A program made the position numbers and the translations under genes. Below the pieces are notes generated by a model. The model was given only the letters and a program-made list of their open reading frames with translations. It did no database searches and had not been told where the DNA came from. From Desulfobacteraceae bacterium (GTDB taxonomy: Bacteria; Desulfobacterota; Desulfobacteria; Desulfobacterales; JAABSP01), in contig JAABSP010000042.1 of the NCBI GenBank assembly GCA_011390345.1, positions 1 through 50,425 of the forward strand: a DNA stretch of 50,425 nucleotides, in the 5' to 3' direction. Positions 25,057 through 33,900 of this stretch are shown piece after piece. Each line of letters opens with the position of its first letter. Positions within the stretch are counted from its first letter, which is position 1.

Positions 25057-26415
25057 TTAAGAAACGATCTGGCATCCGGACTTCTGGCATGCGGCCATGG
25101 AGCCAAGGGAGTTCTCCACATGGTCGAAGCCCCTCTGTTTCAGGATGGAGGCTGCGATGATGGCCCTTCTCCCGCTGCCGCAGAAGGTGATAATGGGGCG
25201 GTCTCTGGGCAGTTCGTCCAGATGATCCGGCAGTTTTCCCACATAGATGTGCCGCGCGTCCCTGAGGTGGCCAGATTCCCATTCCTCGATCTCCCGGACA
25301 TCGAGCAGAAGATATCCCTTTTCCTGAAGCTTTCGGATGTCTCCGGCATAGACCGACGGGATCTGGCCGTAATCCCGGCCCGAGGTCTCCCAGGTCTCCA
25401 TTCCGCCGTCGAGATAGCCGACAATCCGGTCGTATCCGAGCCGGATGAGGAGCTTCACGGCCTTGTCCACCTCGTTGCAGTCATTGGCCATCAGCGCGAT
25501 ATCTTTTTCATAGTCGAGAAACCATCCGGCAAAACCCGGCAGCATTCCCGCGGACATGGCATAACTTCCCGGAACATAGGCCCCGGAAAAGGCCTCGGGG
25601 CTTCTCAGATCCAGTACCTGCGCGCCTTTTTCAATGAGCTTTTCAAACGCGCCCGGAAGACAGGGCTTGGGCCGGGGCAGCATGTCCAGGCGCGGGGGCC
25701 CCTCCTGATTGAACTTCTCCATCATTCGGAAATAGGGGGGCTGGTAAGGCTTCTGGCTCACCTTGCTCTCGATGAAGCCTTCCCGGTCCTGCTGCAGGGC
25801 CGGATTGAACTGCCGCTCATAGCCCAGGGTGGAAAATTCCCGGGAGGCCATACCGGAGCCGCAGACCGAACCCGCGCCGTGGGCCGGGTAGAGGATCACC
25901 TGATCTCCTAACGGCATCAGGGTTTTGAAGATGCTGTCGTACTGGAGGCCGGCCACCTCCTGTTTCCGGTCCGGATAGAAGTCGGTGCGGCCCACCTGGC
26001 CAATGAAGAGGAGATCGCCGGTGAAGACCCCGACCGGCTTGTCGCCGTACTGGGTGTCGTAGATCGCGATCGATATGCTCTCATCCGTATGACCCGGCGT
26101 GTGCAGGATCTTGAGCTTCATGTCCCCCAGTTCAAAGGTATCTCCCTCGGAGACTGGATTGCCGTAGCTGAAATCGAGCTGTTTGCCGTGGTAGATTTCG
26201 GCCCCGGTTCTCCTTGCCAGATCCTTTGAGCCGATGACATAGTCCTCGTTCCGGTGGGTTTCGAAGATGTGGGTGATCTGCGCGCCCTTGCAGTGTGCGG
26301 TCTCGATATAGACCTCCACATCCCGGCGGGGATCGATCACCGCGGCACTGTTGCCGTCGCCGATGAGATAGGACAGGTGCGCCAGTCCCTCGGATCGGAT
26401 GATTTCCAGAAACAT
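25057..26415 (-). CDS. Metallo-beta-lactamase / double rhodanese protein
   Basis: 452 residues. Residues 1 to about 215 are an MBL domain related to persulfide dioxygenases; two rhodanese domains follow (about 260-350 and 360-452). The second has the active Cys in ITFCGSGRRA; the first has DCNEV and seems inactive or non-catalytic. The MBL metal motif is THRNEDY (53-59) instead of T-H-x-H-x-D-H, so the His that binds iron in ETHE1-type enzymes is Asn56, and the last His is Tyr59; the His of HTPGHT (109) and Asp134 remain. So sulfur transfer or persulfide handling is likely, but true dioxygenase activity is doubtful. First gene of an operon with two sulfur transporters. AGGAGG lies before the ATG at 26415. 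Confidence 0.85.
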   Translation of the reverse strand: MFLEIIRSEGLAHLSYLIGDGNSAAVIDPRRDVEVYIETAHCKGAQITHIFETHRNEDYVIGSKDLARRTGAEIYHGKQLDFSYGNPVSEGDTFELGDMKLKILHTPGHTDESISIAIYDTQYGDKPVGVFTGDLLFIGQVGRTDFYPDRKQEVAGLQYDSIFKTLMPLGDQVILYPAHGAGSVCGSGMASREFSTLGYERQFNPALQQDREGFIESKVSQKPYQPPYFRMMEKFNQEGPPRLDMLPRPKPCLPGAFEKLIEKGAQVLDLRSPEAFSGAYVPGSYAMSAGMLPGFAGWFLDYEKDIALMANDCNEVDKAVKLLIRLGYDRIVGYLDGGMETWETSGRDYGQIPSVYAGDIRKLQEKGYLLLDVREIEEWESGHLRDARHIYVGKLPDHLDELPRDRPIITFCGSGRRAIIAASILKQRGFDHVENSLGSMAACQKSGCQIVS

Positions 26416-26420
26416 GGGTC

Positions 26421-26494
26421 TCCTCCTGATCTAGAGTTTGAATGCGTGAATACGTTCATTCCACAACCCATTTTACGCCCGAGGATCAGGAGGA
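26421..26494 (-). promoter_or_regulatory. Leader with Shine-Dalgarno-sequestering inverted repeat and inner dyad
   Basis: TCCTCCTGATC (26421-26431) and GATCAGGAGGA (26484-26494) are perfect 11-base inverted copies. In the mRNA of the MBL/rhodanese gene, the near copy GATCAGGAGGA is the Shine-Dalgarno sequence itself, and the distal copy is its exact complement, so the leader can fold and hide the ribosome-binding site. Between them lies a second dyad, GAATGCGT / ACGTTCATTC (26440-26461), of the size bound by ArsR- or CsoR-type sulfur repressors. Either translational control, a repressor site, or both. Confidence 0.5.
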
Positions 26495-26527
26495 AAGAAT
26501 AGGGGAGAGTATGTATTCAGATCTGCA

Positions 26528-26562
26528 GAAGGATGTATTTGAAGGATATATTTAAAGGATGT
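26528..26562. repeat. 13-bp imperfect tandem repeat
   Basis: AAGGATGTATTTG, AAGGATATATTTA, AAGGATGT: two full copies and one partial. It lies just before a 9-pair hairpin (TCCCGGCAG 26562-26570 / CTGCCGGGA 26587-26595) downstream of the zinc-ribbon gene. Purpose unknown. Confidence 0.6.
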
Positions 26563-26623
26563 CCCGGCAGGATGGGAAATATGGATCTGCCGGGATCGGG
26601 ATGTTGCCGGATCGAAGGTGGAG

Positions 26624-26830
26624 CTATGAGGTCAGCTCGTCCACTTTTTTCTGATCCCCAAACAGTTCGATGTTCCCGCAGTCCACGCACATAAAGCCGC
26701 GCACTGAAACCGGTGTGGTCTTTGCCTTGAGAAATTTGGCATCTTCGGGATAGAAGTGGACCCGGCCTGTGGCTTGAAGTTTGCCCTTTTCGATCTTTGT
26801 GCATCCGCACCGTGTGCATTTTTCTACCAT
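26624..26830 (-). CDS. Small double-CxxC zinc-ribbon protein
   Basis: 68 residues. Two Cys knuckles, CTRCGC near residue 5 and CVDCGN near residue 48, make a zinc ribbon. The middle holds KGKLQATGRVHFYPEDAKFL. Similar small proteins are annotated as uncharacterised; I cannot assign a function. AAGGAGG lies before the ATG at 26830. Single gene, not obviously linked to the sulfur operon 200 bases downstream. Confidence 0.72.
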   Translation of the reverse strand: MVEKCTRCGCTKIEKGKLQATGRVHFYPEDAKFLKAKTTPVSVRGFMCVDCGNIELFGDQKKVDELTS

Positions 26831-27040
26831 TGCTATACCTCCTTTTTTTATTTTTCTCTTATAACAGAGTAACGCATCTTTTCTGCCGGGGTCAAGGAAA
26901 AGCAGGTAAGTGTTTGATTGTATAATGTTAATGATCTTATCCTATCCGACATCGATTCCTTTTTTTCGAACCGGTTTCGAACGGGTTTCGAACTGGCAAT
27001 CGATTTCGATTTCTGATAAAAGAGGCTCGGAGATCCAATA

Positions 27041-28186
27041 GTGAAGAGGAACATTAAGGAGGGGATCAAAAGGAAAATGGAAAAAGGAACGGATGCGGCA
27101 TCGGTGCAGATCGCCCTGGAGCGGCGGATTCTGGAAGGACTCTCCTGCGAATGGGAGCTGGGGCTCTGGGTACTCGATTCCGGAGTGAGAAGATTGATGA
27201 AAAAGCCGATCTTTCGGCTGGCGGATACGACCCGGCGGGTGGGCCAATGGTCAAAAGAATGGGGGGAGATCTGCATCAGCCGGGAATTTGCTTTGCATCA
27301 CCCCTGGGAAAGTGTTCGGCAGGTGATGCTGCATGAGATGGCACATCAACTGGCCGACGTGCTGGGAAGAGACGCGGACGAGACTCCCCACGGGCCGACC
27401 TTCCGAAGGGCCTGCGATATGCTCCGCGCGGACCCTGCGGCTGCTGGCCGCTTCCCGGGACTGGAGCAGTCTGTGAGCCCCAAAGACCCGGCCGATCAGA
27501 TCCTGAGCCGGGTTCAAAAACTCCTCTCCCTGGCCCGGAGCAGCAACCGCCATGAGGCCGAGGCCGCGATGCTAAAAGCGCACGATCTTATTGCAAAGCA
27601 CAATCTGGATATGCTCAACCGGACAGAGCGCCGGGATTTCATCACCACCCGTATCGGCCGCCCCGGACTGCGCCATCGCCAGGATGAGTCCCTTCTGGCC
27701 AATCTGCTCATCAACCACTATTTCGTGCAGGGGATCTGGGTTCCGATCTTTGTGCTGGAAAAAGGAAAACGGGGCCGGGTCATGGAGATCAGCGGGACAC
27801 AGCAGAATGTAGAGATGGCCGCCTATGTCCATGATTTTGTCTCCCGCTTCATCGACGCGGAATGGGAGCGGTACAATCGGGACAAGGGGCTTACCCTCCA
27901 CCGGAAGACCGACTTTGCCATCGGGATCATCAATGGGTTCATGGACAAGCTGGATCAGCAGCTCGAGGCAAAAGATCCCATTGAATACTCCCCGGTGCTG
28001 GTGGGTGATCCCCAGCTCAAGGCGTATATGAAGTATCGGTATCGCAGGATTCGATCGACAGGCGGAAGCCGAAGACGGCATGATCCGGATGTCTATAAAG
28101 ATGGGAAGCGGATCGGAAAGAGTATGGTCATCCACAAGGGGATCGAGGAGAAAGAGGGAAACAAGGGGCGGCTGATCCCCGGATAA
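27041..28186 (+). CDS. SprT-like metallopeptidase domain + DUF2786 protein
   Basis: 381 residues from the GTG at 27041 (GGAG eight bases upstream); the ATG at 27077 is a close alternative. The N-terminal third has the SprT-like zinc site MLHEMAHQLADVLG followed by a third ligand in ETPHGPTFRRAC. The DUF2786 segment follows (ILSRVQKLLSLARSSNRHEA, then AMLKAHDLIAKHNLDML). The rest is helical with a basic tail (YRRIRSTGGSRRRHDPDVY). SprT relatives cut DNA-protein crosslinks, and DUF2786 proteins are often on mobile elements and phages. The DNA-repair role is only suggested. Confidence 0.78.
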   Translation: MKRNIKEGIKRKMEKGTDAASVQIALERRILEGLSCEWELGLWVLDSGVRRLMKKPIFRLADTTRRVGQWSKEWGEICISREFALHHPWESVRQVMLHEMAHQLADVLGRDADETPHGPTFRRACDMLRADPAAAGRFPGLEQSVSPKDPADQILSRVQKLLSLARSSNRHEAEAAMLKAHDLIAKHNLDMLNRTERRDFITTRIGRPGLRHRQDESLLANLLINHYFVQGIWVPIFVLEKGKRGRVMEISGTQQNVEMAAYVHDFVSRFIDAEWERYNRDKGLTLHRKTDFAIGIINGFMDKLDQQLEAKDPIEYSPVLVGDPQLKAYMKYRYRRIRSTGGSRRRHDPDVYKDGKRIGKSMVIHKGIEEKEGNKGRLIPG

Positions 28187-28318
28187 GGGACTTGGATAAT
28201 ACAGATACTCCGCTTACAAAACTTGAATCCTTGTTCCAAAAGGAATAATCGAATCGGGGTAGCAATATATCGGCAAATTCCGTGCCCCTAAAGATCTTTT
28301 GGAGAGGCCGCAGGTCAA

Positions 28319-28828
28319 TCAGGATGAGAGCATCTTTCGGAGGACTTCCGATATGGCAGAAGGGGAGAAGCCCCGGTACTGCAGAAACCGGTAGAGCTTC
28401 TCCCGCCGCTTTTTCGGGTCTTTCTCCCGATGCAAGGCCGAGAGCTTCTTCCCGGCAGCTTTCAGCGCTTCATCGATTTCAACATAAGGTTCGGCATCCA
28501 AAATGACCTCTTCAGCCTCCTTTGGAAAGAGGGCTTGGGAAAAGATCTCCTCTATCAGCCCCGCTTCGATTCCCCGTCTTTTCATCTGCAGCCGGATCTG
28601 CCTGGGGCCGTATCCTTTGCCCCGAAGACTTTCGAAGAAGAGCCGGGCCGTGGACTTCTCATCGATATAGCCCCGCTCTCTGCACTCCCGGACCACCTGC
28701 TCCGCAGTCCCGGCATCGATTCCCCTCTCCATGATCTTCTTTTTCAGCTCGGCCGAGACATGGGCCCTTCGGGCCAGGAGGCGGATGGCGATCTCATAGG
28801 CCTTTTGGTATTCTGCTTTTTGCTGCAT
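28319..28828 (-). CDS. recX: Regulatory protein RecX
   Basis: 169 residues from the ATG at 28828; a longer open frame extends to 28951 but has no ribosome-binding site. Three helical RecX repeats are visible, with AYEIAIRLLARRAHVSAEL at the start, RERGYIDEKSTARLFFESLR in the middle and KLYRFLQYRGFSPSAISEVL at the end. RecX binds RecA filaments and limits recombinase activity. recA is not in the window. Divergent from the DUF4143 ATPase with about 80 bases between. Confidence 0.88.
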   Translation of the reverse strand: MQQKAEYQKAYEIAIRLLARRAHVSAELKKKIMERGIDAGTAEQVVRECRERGYIDEKSTARLFFESLRGKGYGPRQIRLQMKRRGIEAGLIEEIFSQALFPKEAEEVILDAEPYVEIDEALKAAGKKLSALHREKDPKKRREKLYRFLQYRGFSPSAISEVLRKMLSS

Positions 28829-28905
28829 CACCGCTTTTCCATTGACAAAGAAAGAAAGGGCTGACAAATTAGGAGTTGTACTACAATTCCGCCCGAGGTG
28901 AACGG

Positions 28906-30069
28906 ATGATTTCCCGACATGCGCAACCCGTATTAGAAGAAATGGCTGCATCCTTTCCGGTGATTACCATTACCGGTCCCCGCCAGTCCGGCAAAACCAC
29001 GCTGGCGAAAATGACCTTTCCGGACAAGGAGTATGTCACTTTAGAGGATATGGATACCCGGGAGTTTGCCCTCTCCGATCCCCGCGCCTTTTTAGACCGC
29101 TATTCTGATGGCGCGATCATCGACGAGGTCCAACATGTCCCCCCGCTGCTTTCCTACATCCAGACCATCGTGGACAGGAAGAACCGTCCCGGAATGTTCG
29201 TTCTCACCGGAAGCAACCAGTTCCAGTCCATGCAGAATATCACCCAATCCCTTGCCGGAAGAACAGGGGTGTTGAAACTCCTCCCCTTCTCCTTTGACGA
29301 GATCCGTGAGCCCGGAAAGAGCGAACTGAACGAGCTTCTCTTCACCGGATTCTATCCCCGGATTTTCGACCAGAAGATCCGGCCCGAATTCTTTCACGCA
29401 GGGTATGTGGAGACCTATGTGGAGCGGGATGTCCGGATGATGGTGAAGGTAAAGGATCTGATGCGGTTTCATGGGTTCGTAAAGCTCTGTGCCGGAAGAA
29501 CAGGGCAGATCCTGAACAGCACGAGTCTGGCCAATGATATCGGTGTTACCGGCAAAACCATCAGCGAATGGATATCGATTCTAGAAGCCAGTTTCATCAT
29601 CTTTCTGCTGAAGCCCTATTACAACAATTTCAACAAGAGGATCATCAAATCCCCCAAGCTCTACTTTATCGATGCGGGCCTGGCGGCCCATCTGCTCGGC
29701 ATTGAAAAGTCCGATCAGATGGAGACCCATCCGCTGCGGGGGCAGCTCTTCGAGACATTCGTGGTCTCCGAGTTCCTCAAGCAGCGATTGAACCGGGGGC
29801 TTCGGGACAATCTCTATTACTTCCGAGACAGAACCGGAAATGAGGTCGATCTGATCCTGGAGACTGGTCTTGGCCCCGTTCCCGTGGAAATCAAATCTTC
29901 AAAAACCGTCTCCCGGCACTTTTTCAAGGGGCTCGATTATTTCAAAGGTTTGAGCGGTACCGCGCCGGCCTCATGTCTGGTCATGGGCCGCGATATGGAC
30001 CAGAAGCGGACCCCGCATCGGGTGATCGGCTATTCCCGGATCGGTCAATTCTACGCGGATATCGGCTGA
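28906..30069 (+). CDS. AAA ATPase with DUF4143 domain
   Basis: 387 residues. N-terminal AAA_14 ATPase: Walker A GPRQSGKTTLAKM (near residue 24), FLDRYSDGAIIDEVQHVP as Walker B, and the sensor VLTGSNQF. The C-terminal DUF4143 domain has a winged-helix part (GVTGKTISEWISILEASF) and a nuclease-like part ending in FRDRTGNEVDLILE...PVEIKSSKT, which resembles a PD-(D/E)XK core (D, E-x-K). Such proteins are widespread, often in variable or toxin-rich regions, with unknown role. ATG at 28906 is preferred because of GAGGTG six bases upstream. Confidence 0.88.
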   Translation: MISRHAQPVLEEMAASFPVITITGPRQSGKTTLAKMTFPDKEYVTLEDMDTREFALSDPRAFLDRYSDGAIIDEVQHVPPLLSYIQTIVDRKNRPGMFVLTGSNQFQSMQNITQSLAGRTGVLKLLPFSFDEIREPGKSELNELLFTGFYPRIFDQKIRPEFFHAGYVETYVERDVRMMVKVKDLMRFHGFVKLCAGRTGQILNSTSLANDIGVTGKTISEWISILEASFIIFLLKPYYNNFNKRIIKSPKLYFIDAGLAAHLLGIEKSDQMETHPLRGQLFETFVVSEFLKQRLNRGLRDNLYYFRDRTGNEVDLILETGLGPVPVEIKSSKTVSRHFFKGLDYFKGLSGTAPASCLVMGRDMDQKRTPHRVIGYSRIGQFYADIG

Positions 30070-30115
30070 AAAGGACGGACCATCCTTCCGATCCTTTGGA
30101 AAAATCCCACCTGCG

Positions 30116-30778
30116 TCAGGCCAGAAAGGACTTAATGAAATCCCTTACATTCTCTTTTCCCCAATAGATGCCATAGTGCCCCTCGCAGAGGATATCGGCC
30201 TCCAGATCCATGAGAATCTGCAAAGATTTTCTATAGGCCGCCGGGTCCGAGAGCAGGCTCTCATCTAGAGGGCCGTGGACATCCTGGCCAAAGAGGACCC
30301 TTTTCCCGTCCGACTCGACCCAGTAGGCCACGGAGCCGGGGGAGTGGCCCGGGATGTGGACCATGTGGATGCGCTGCCGGCCCAAAGAGATCTCCTGAAC
30401 CGCGCCGGACAGCTTTCGATCCACGGTAAAGGGGGTTGCGGAACGGCCGTACCAACTGGCCGCGGTCACCGCGCTGTTTCCCGATTCCAGAAAGGGTGCG
30501 TCCAGTTCATGAGCCCCGATGGCCGCATCTGTCCACTGGCGCAGCCCCGGCACGCCGCCTGTGTGGTCGAAATGGCAGTGGGTGAGAAGAATGATTTCGA
30601 TCTGCTCTGTTTTGACGCGGCAGCCGCGGATATTTTCGATGATCCGGGGAACCGAGGGGCCGTAGCCGGCATCGATGAGCGCGGCCTTTCCTTCCATAAA
30701 AACAAGATAGACCGCCCCATCCTCGGGGCTCGAGTGCGCGCCGCCGCCCACCTGAAAGACTTCCGAGGTGATCTTCAT
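30116..30778 (-). CDS. MBL-fold metallohydrolase
   Basis: 220 residues from the ATG at 30778; GAGGAG lies 13 bases upstream, a slightly long spacing. Zinc motif HCHFDHTGG (about 66-74), then IPGHSPGSVAYW, FGQDVHGP and CEGHYGIY give the complete set of five His and two Asp for a binuclear site. Glyoxalase II-like class. Substrate unknown. Single gene facing away from the next operon. Confidence 0.87.
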   Translation of the reverse strand: MKITSEVFQVGGGAHSSPEDGAVYLVFMEGKAALIDAGYGPSVPRIIENIRGCRVKTEQIEIILLTHCHFDHTGGVPGLRQWTDAAIGAHELDAPFLESGNSAVTAASWYGRSATPFTVDRKLSGAVQEISLGRQRIHMVHIPGHSPGSVAYWVESDGKRVLFGQDVHGPLDESLLSDPAAYRKSLQILMDLEADILCEGHYGIYWGKENVRDFIKSFLA

Positions 30779-30881
30779 GGGAATTTGCTCGCTCCTCTTT
30801 TGCATTGACAATTGACATGAATTGCAGTTTCGACTAAGGATAAGGTATTAACGATATTTTGGAAAAATGTAAAGGCTCTTA

Positions 30882-32114
30882 ATGATGAGATCGGAAAACG
30901 GAACAGGATGGAAGTTGGGGATTCGGGCGGCTGCGCTGCTGGCGCTTCTGTTTGTCTTCTCCTGTACCTCGCTGCACGAGGCCGCAAGAAAAGGCGATCT
31001 GGAGAGGGTTCAAAAGATGATCCAAGCGGAGGGGGGCGCGGATCAAGCTGACGACAAGGGCCGCACACCGCTCATGGCCGCGGCGCAGTCCGGCAATCCG
31101 GAGGTCATCAGCGCGCTTCTTGGCAGCGGCGCGAGCCTCGACTCGGAGGACCGCAGCGGCAGAACCGCGCTGGAGCACGCGTATGAGAACGAGAATTTCG
31201 AGACCTTTCGAAAGCTGCTGGAGGCCGGGGCCCGGCACGATTTCATCCGGAATCTCCCCCAGTCCCCGGACGGGCCGGGAAAGCTTCGTCTCTACAATCT
31301 TTCCCGGGAGTATGAGCTGGTCTCCCGGATCATGACGGGCCACGGCCGGAATCTGGGGCCCTATGTGGAATATTTTTCCCGCTTTTCCGACGGATACTAC
31401 CGATCCGTTGTCACGGCCCGGCTCAAGGCCCGGGCCAGGGAGGAGTACAATGCGATCCAGGGGGATTCCCCCCAAGCTCTCCGGGATTTCATAGACCGGT
31501 ACGAGCCCTTTTCTCAAAATGGTTTCGAGATCACCGCAAGCCGCCTCAATATCCGTGCGGGGCGCACCGTAAAGAGCGAAAAGCTGGGCCAATACCGGCA
31601 GGGTGATCGAGTGATTCCCAAAAGGGTCCAGGGGGACTGGATTCTCACGGAGCGGGGATGGATCAGCAGAACCTATACCGAGCCGGTGCGACAATATCTC
31701 CCGGACATCTCCCCCTATATCGTGACGGCCCAAAAGCGGCTCCGGATGAGCCGGGAGAACGCGGCAGAGTCCCGCAGCGCATCGGTCCGGGAAAGAACAA
31801 AGACCCGATCCCGCAACCGCATCGAAAAACCGAGCCAAAATGCCCTGAAAGCCCCTTCCCCCGTCTCTCCCCCCGTCTCTTCGGATGCTCGAACCGCTGC
31901 TCCTCCCCCGGTCCAAGAGATTCGGAATGCTCCGGAAGAAAGAGAAGAAAGAGATGGCATGGGGCCCCGGGAGCGGCTGGAGCAGATCCTGCAGCAGCCG
32001 ACTCTGGGGGAACTGGAAGCCTTTATTCTGAAATACAAGGATATTGCGGAACATGCCCCCCTTGTTCGGCGGGCAAGAGATGTCTATCGGGAGATCCTGT
32101 TGAGGGATATTTAA
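30882..32114 (+). CDS. Ankyrin-repeat / SH3-like lipoprotein
   Basis: 410 residues. Lipoprotein signal with lipobox VFSC (Cys28). Residues 30-125 hold three ankyrin repeats (SLHEAARKGDLERVQKMI; GRTPLMAAAQSGNPEVISAL; GRTALEHAYENENFETFRKL). A helical middle contains RDFIDRYEPFSQNGFEITAS, followed by an SH3b-like segment (LNIRAGRTVKSEKLGQYRQG...ILTERGWISRTYTEP). The last 120 residues are low-complexity and proline-rich, then a short helix. It would sit in the envelope as a protein-binding lipoprotein. First gene of a four-gene coupled operon; the next ATG is one base after its stop. Confidence 0.78.
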   Translation: MMRSENGTGWKLGIRAAALLALLFVFSCTSLHEAARKGDLERVQKMIQAEGGADQADDKGRTPLMAAAQSGNPEVISALLGSGASLDSEDRSGRTALEHAYENENFETFRKLLEAGARHDFIRNLPQSPDGPGKLRLYNLSREYELVSRIMTGHGRNLGPYVEYFSRFSDGYYRSVVTARLKARAREEYNAIQGDSPQALRDFIDRYEPFSQNGFEITASRLNIRAGRTVKSEKLGQYRQGDRVIPKRVQGDWILTERGWISRTYTEPVRQYLPDISPYIVTAQKRLRMSRENAAESRSASVRERTKTRSRNRIEKPSQNALKAPSPVSPPVSSDARTAAPPPVQEIRNAPEEREERDGMGPRERLEQILQQPTLGELEAFILKYKDIAEHAPLVRRARDVYREILLRDI

Positions 32115-32115
32115 A

Positions 32116-33900
32116 ATGAAGAAGACGACCCTTATGAACTGGCTGCTTTTGTCTGTCCTGCTCCTTTCTTTCGCGTCTCCGGCCTTTGGGGAACTCAACG
32201 CCGGGGAGATCCGGAAGCGGGAGGAGATTCGCAATACATTGGAAAAGGGAATATTGAGCCCCTATTCCATCCCTTTCGAGGTCTATGCCAACCTAAAGAT
32301 GTGGGATGAGATGGAGGGGATTCTGCGGGGCAATACACACAACGCGAATCGTTATCGACTTCCCGGTGTCTATTACAGCCGCCCCTTTCTCATCGACGGG
32401 AAGATCTGGATCTTTGAAAACCCCACGGTGACGGGCGGCGCAGCCTATCTCTTCGAGCCGGAGACCCTGGATCTGGCCGATACGATCCAGAAGATCGAAT
32501 ACTCCCGTTTCGACGGCGGTGTCCGAACCGTTTTCAGATCGACAGTCATCTCGGGCGGGTCCGACAAGGATGTGGACACGGCCGTTCTCTGGGATACCGA
32601 AAGCGGGGAGATCCGGACGGTCAAGCTTCTGGATGGCCACTATATCGGCGCGATCCAAGCAACCGGGGATCGGCTCTATATCGGCTCCTGCGGAGGTCTC
32701 GTCAATATCTGGAATATGGAGGATCTCGGTTTTTCACAAATCCTGCGCACCAGCAGAGAGCAGACCGAGGACTGGGCCGATTTCAATCAGAAGGCGTGTA
32801 TCACAGCCCTTTTGGTGATGGATGGCTCCATTGCGGGGGCCGGAGGAGAGGAGATCTTCCTCTGGGAGGGGGAAGAGCTTCCGCTGAAATCCTTCAAAAA
32901 GGCGCTGGCAGGGGATTCTCTTGTCTATTTTCACAATGGGGATGCCGTTGTCTATGGGGGGAATCAGGCGGTGCTCCAGGATCTCCGGAACGGTTCGGCC
33001 CTAAGGCGACTGAAGACCGATCTGCCCATCGAGGATCTGATAGTCACCGATGAGAAGCTACTGCCGGATCAGCGCGGGGAACTCCTGATCCTCTCCATGC
33101 GCCACAACAAGGGCATCCGGATATACGATTACGAAACCTTCGATCTTCTGGAAAAGATGAATGTTGCCGGGGAGACCCTGGCCGCGGCCGGAAATGCGAT
33201 CTTTGCAACGGATGACCGCCACCTCTACCGGTATTCGATCCTGGGCCGAAACCTGGCCCGGTTCGAGGAATGGCTGGGAACCATCCAAAAGGGAGAGATC
33301 CGCCTGGGGGATGAGCGCTATTCCCGCGTCCTGGCCATCCTCTCCTCCTATCCCGATATCCTTGTGGAGACCGGGATTGTGGCGGATCAACTGGCCGCGC
33401 ACGGCCTTCACCTGAGCCATTCCTTCAAATACGGAAAGATCGGCCAGGGAGAGGGGGGGCTCTACGGATACAAGGCTTTTTATGAGATGGAAAACCGCTC
33501 TGACAACCGGTATCTCGTCACCCTGAACCTCTCCTGGAGCGGCCAGTACGGAAGAACCTCCCTGTACGAGCCCCGGGCCCGCCACCCCCTTCGGCCGCAA
33601 TCTTTCTTTATCGAACCGGGCCGCGGCAGAACGGCCGGCAGCTTCGATGTTGGGGAGAAGGAGCCGGAGCATTTCATCCTCTATCCGGAAACCATTTTGA
33701 CGGTAACGGCCGATTATCAACAGGGTCTGACAAAGGCGCTCTCCGCTGAAAACGAGGATCTGGCGCTGGTGGAGAAGTATCTGGCCGATGAAAAGGTTCG
33801 GCAGTGGCATCCGGAGCTGAAGGCCCAAAAAGAGCGGCTGGGCCAGGAAGTCGGGCTGATCCGGTCTCTCTGGCAGCGGGCTGCGGGGATCTTCCGCTGA
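32116..33900 (+). CDS. Secreted beta-propeller-like protein of unknown function
   Basis: 594 residues. Signal peptide (MKKTTLMNWLLLSVLLLSFA, cleavage near AFGE). Residues 90-400 have repeated blade-like strands of WD40/quinoprotein type (DKDVDTAVLWDTESGEIRTV, DRLYIGSCGGLVNIWNMEDL, GSIAGAGGEEIFLWEGEELP, GIRIYDYETFDLLEKM). The C-terminal 200 residues form a further beta domain (YLVTLNLSWSGQYGRTSLYE) and a helical end. No enzymatic motif is visible. Likely a periplasmic or surface scaffold working with the ankyrin lipoprotein. Its stop TGA shares a base with the ATG of the radical SAM gene. Confidence 0.72.
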   Translation: MKKTTLMNWLLLSVLLLSFASPAFGELNAGEIRKREEIRNTLEKGILSPYSIPFEVYANLKMWDEMEGILRGNTHNANRYRLPGVYYSRPFLIDGKIWIFENPTVTGGAAYLFEPETLDLADTIQKIEYSRFDGGVRTVFRSTVISGGSDKDVDTAVLWDTESGEIRTVKLLDGHYIGAIQATGDRLYIGSCGGLVNIWNMEDLGFSQILRTSREQTEDWADFNQKACITALLVMDGSIAGAGGEEIFLWEGEELPLKSFKKALAGDSLVYFHNGDAVVYGGNQAVLQDLRNGSALRRLKTDLPIEDLIVTDEKLLPDQRGELLILSMRHNKGIRIYDYETFDLLEKMNVAGETLAAAGNAIFATDDRHLYRYSILGRNLARFEEWLGTIQKGEIRLGDERYSRVLAILSSYPDILVETGIVADQLAAHGLHLSHSFKYGKIGQGEGGLYGYKAFYEMENRSDNRYLVTLNLSWSGQYGRTSLYEPRARHPLRPQSFFIEPGRGRTAGSFDVGEKEPEHFILYPETILTVTADYQQGLTKALSAENEDLALVEKYLADEKVRQWHPELKAQKERLGQEVGLIRSLWQRAAGIFR

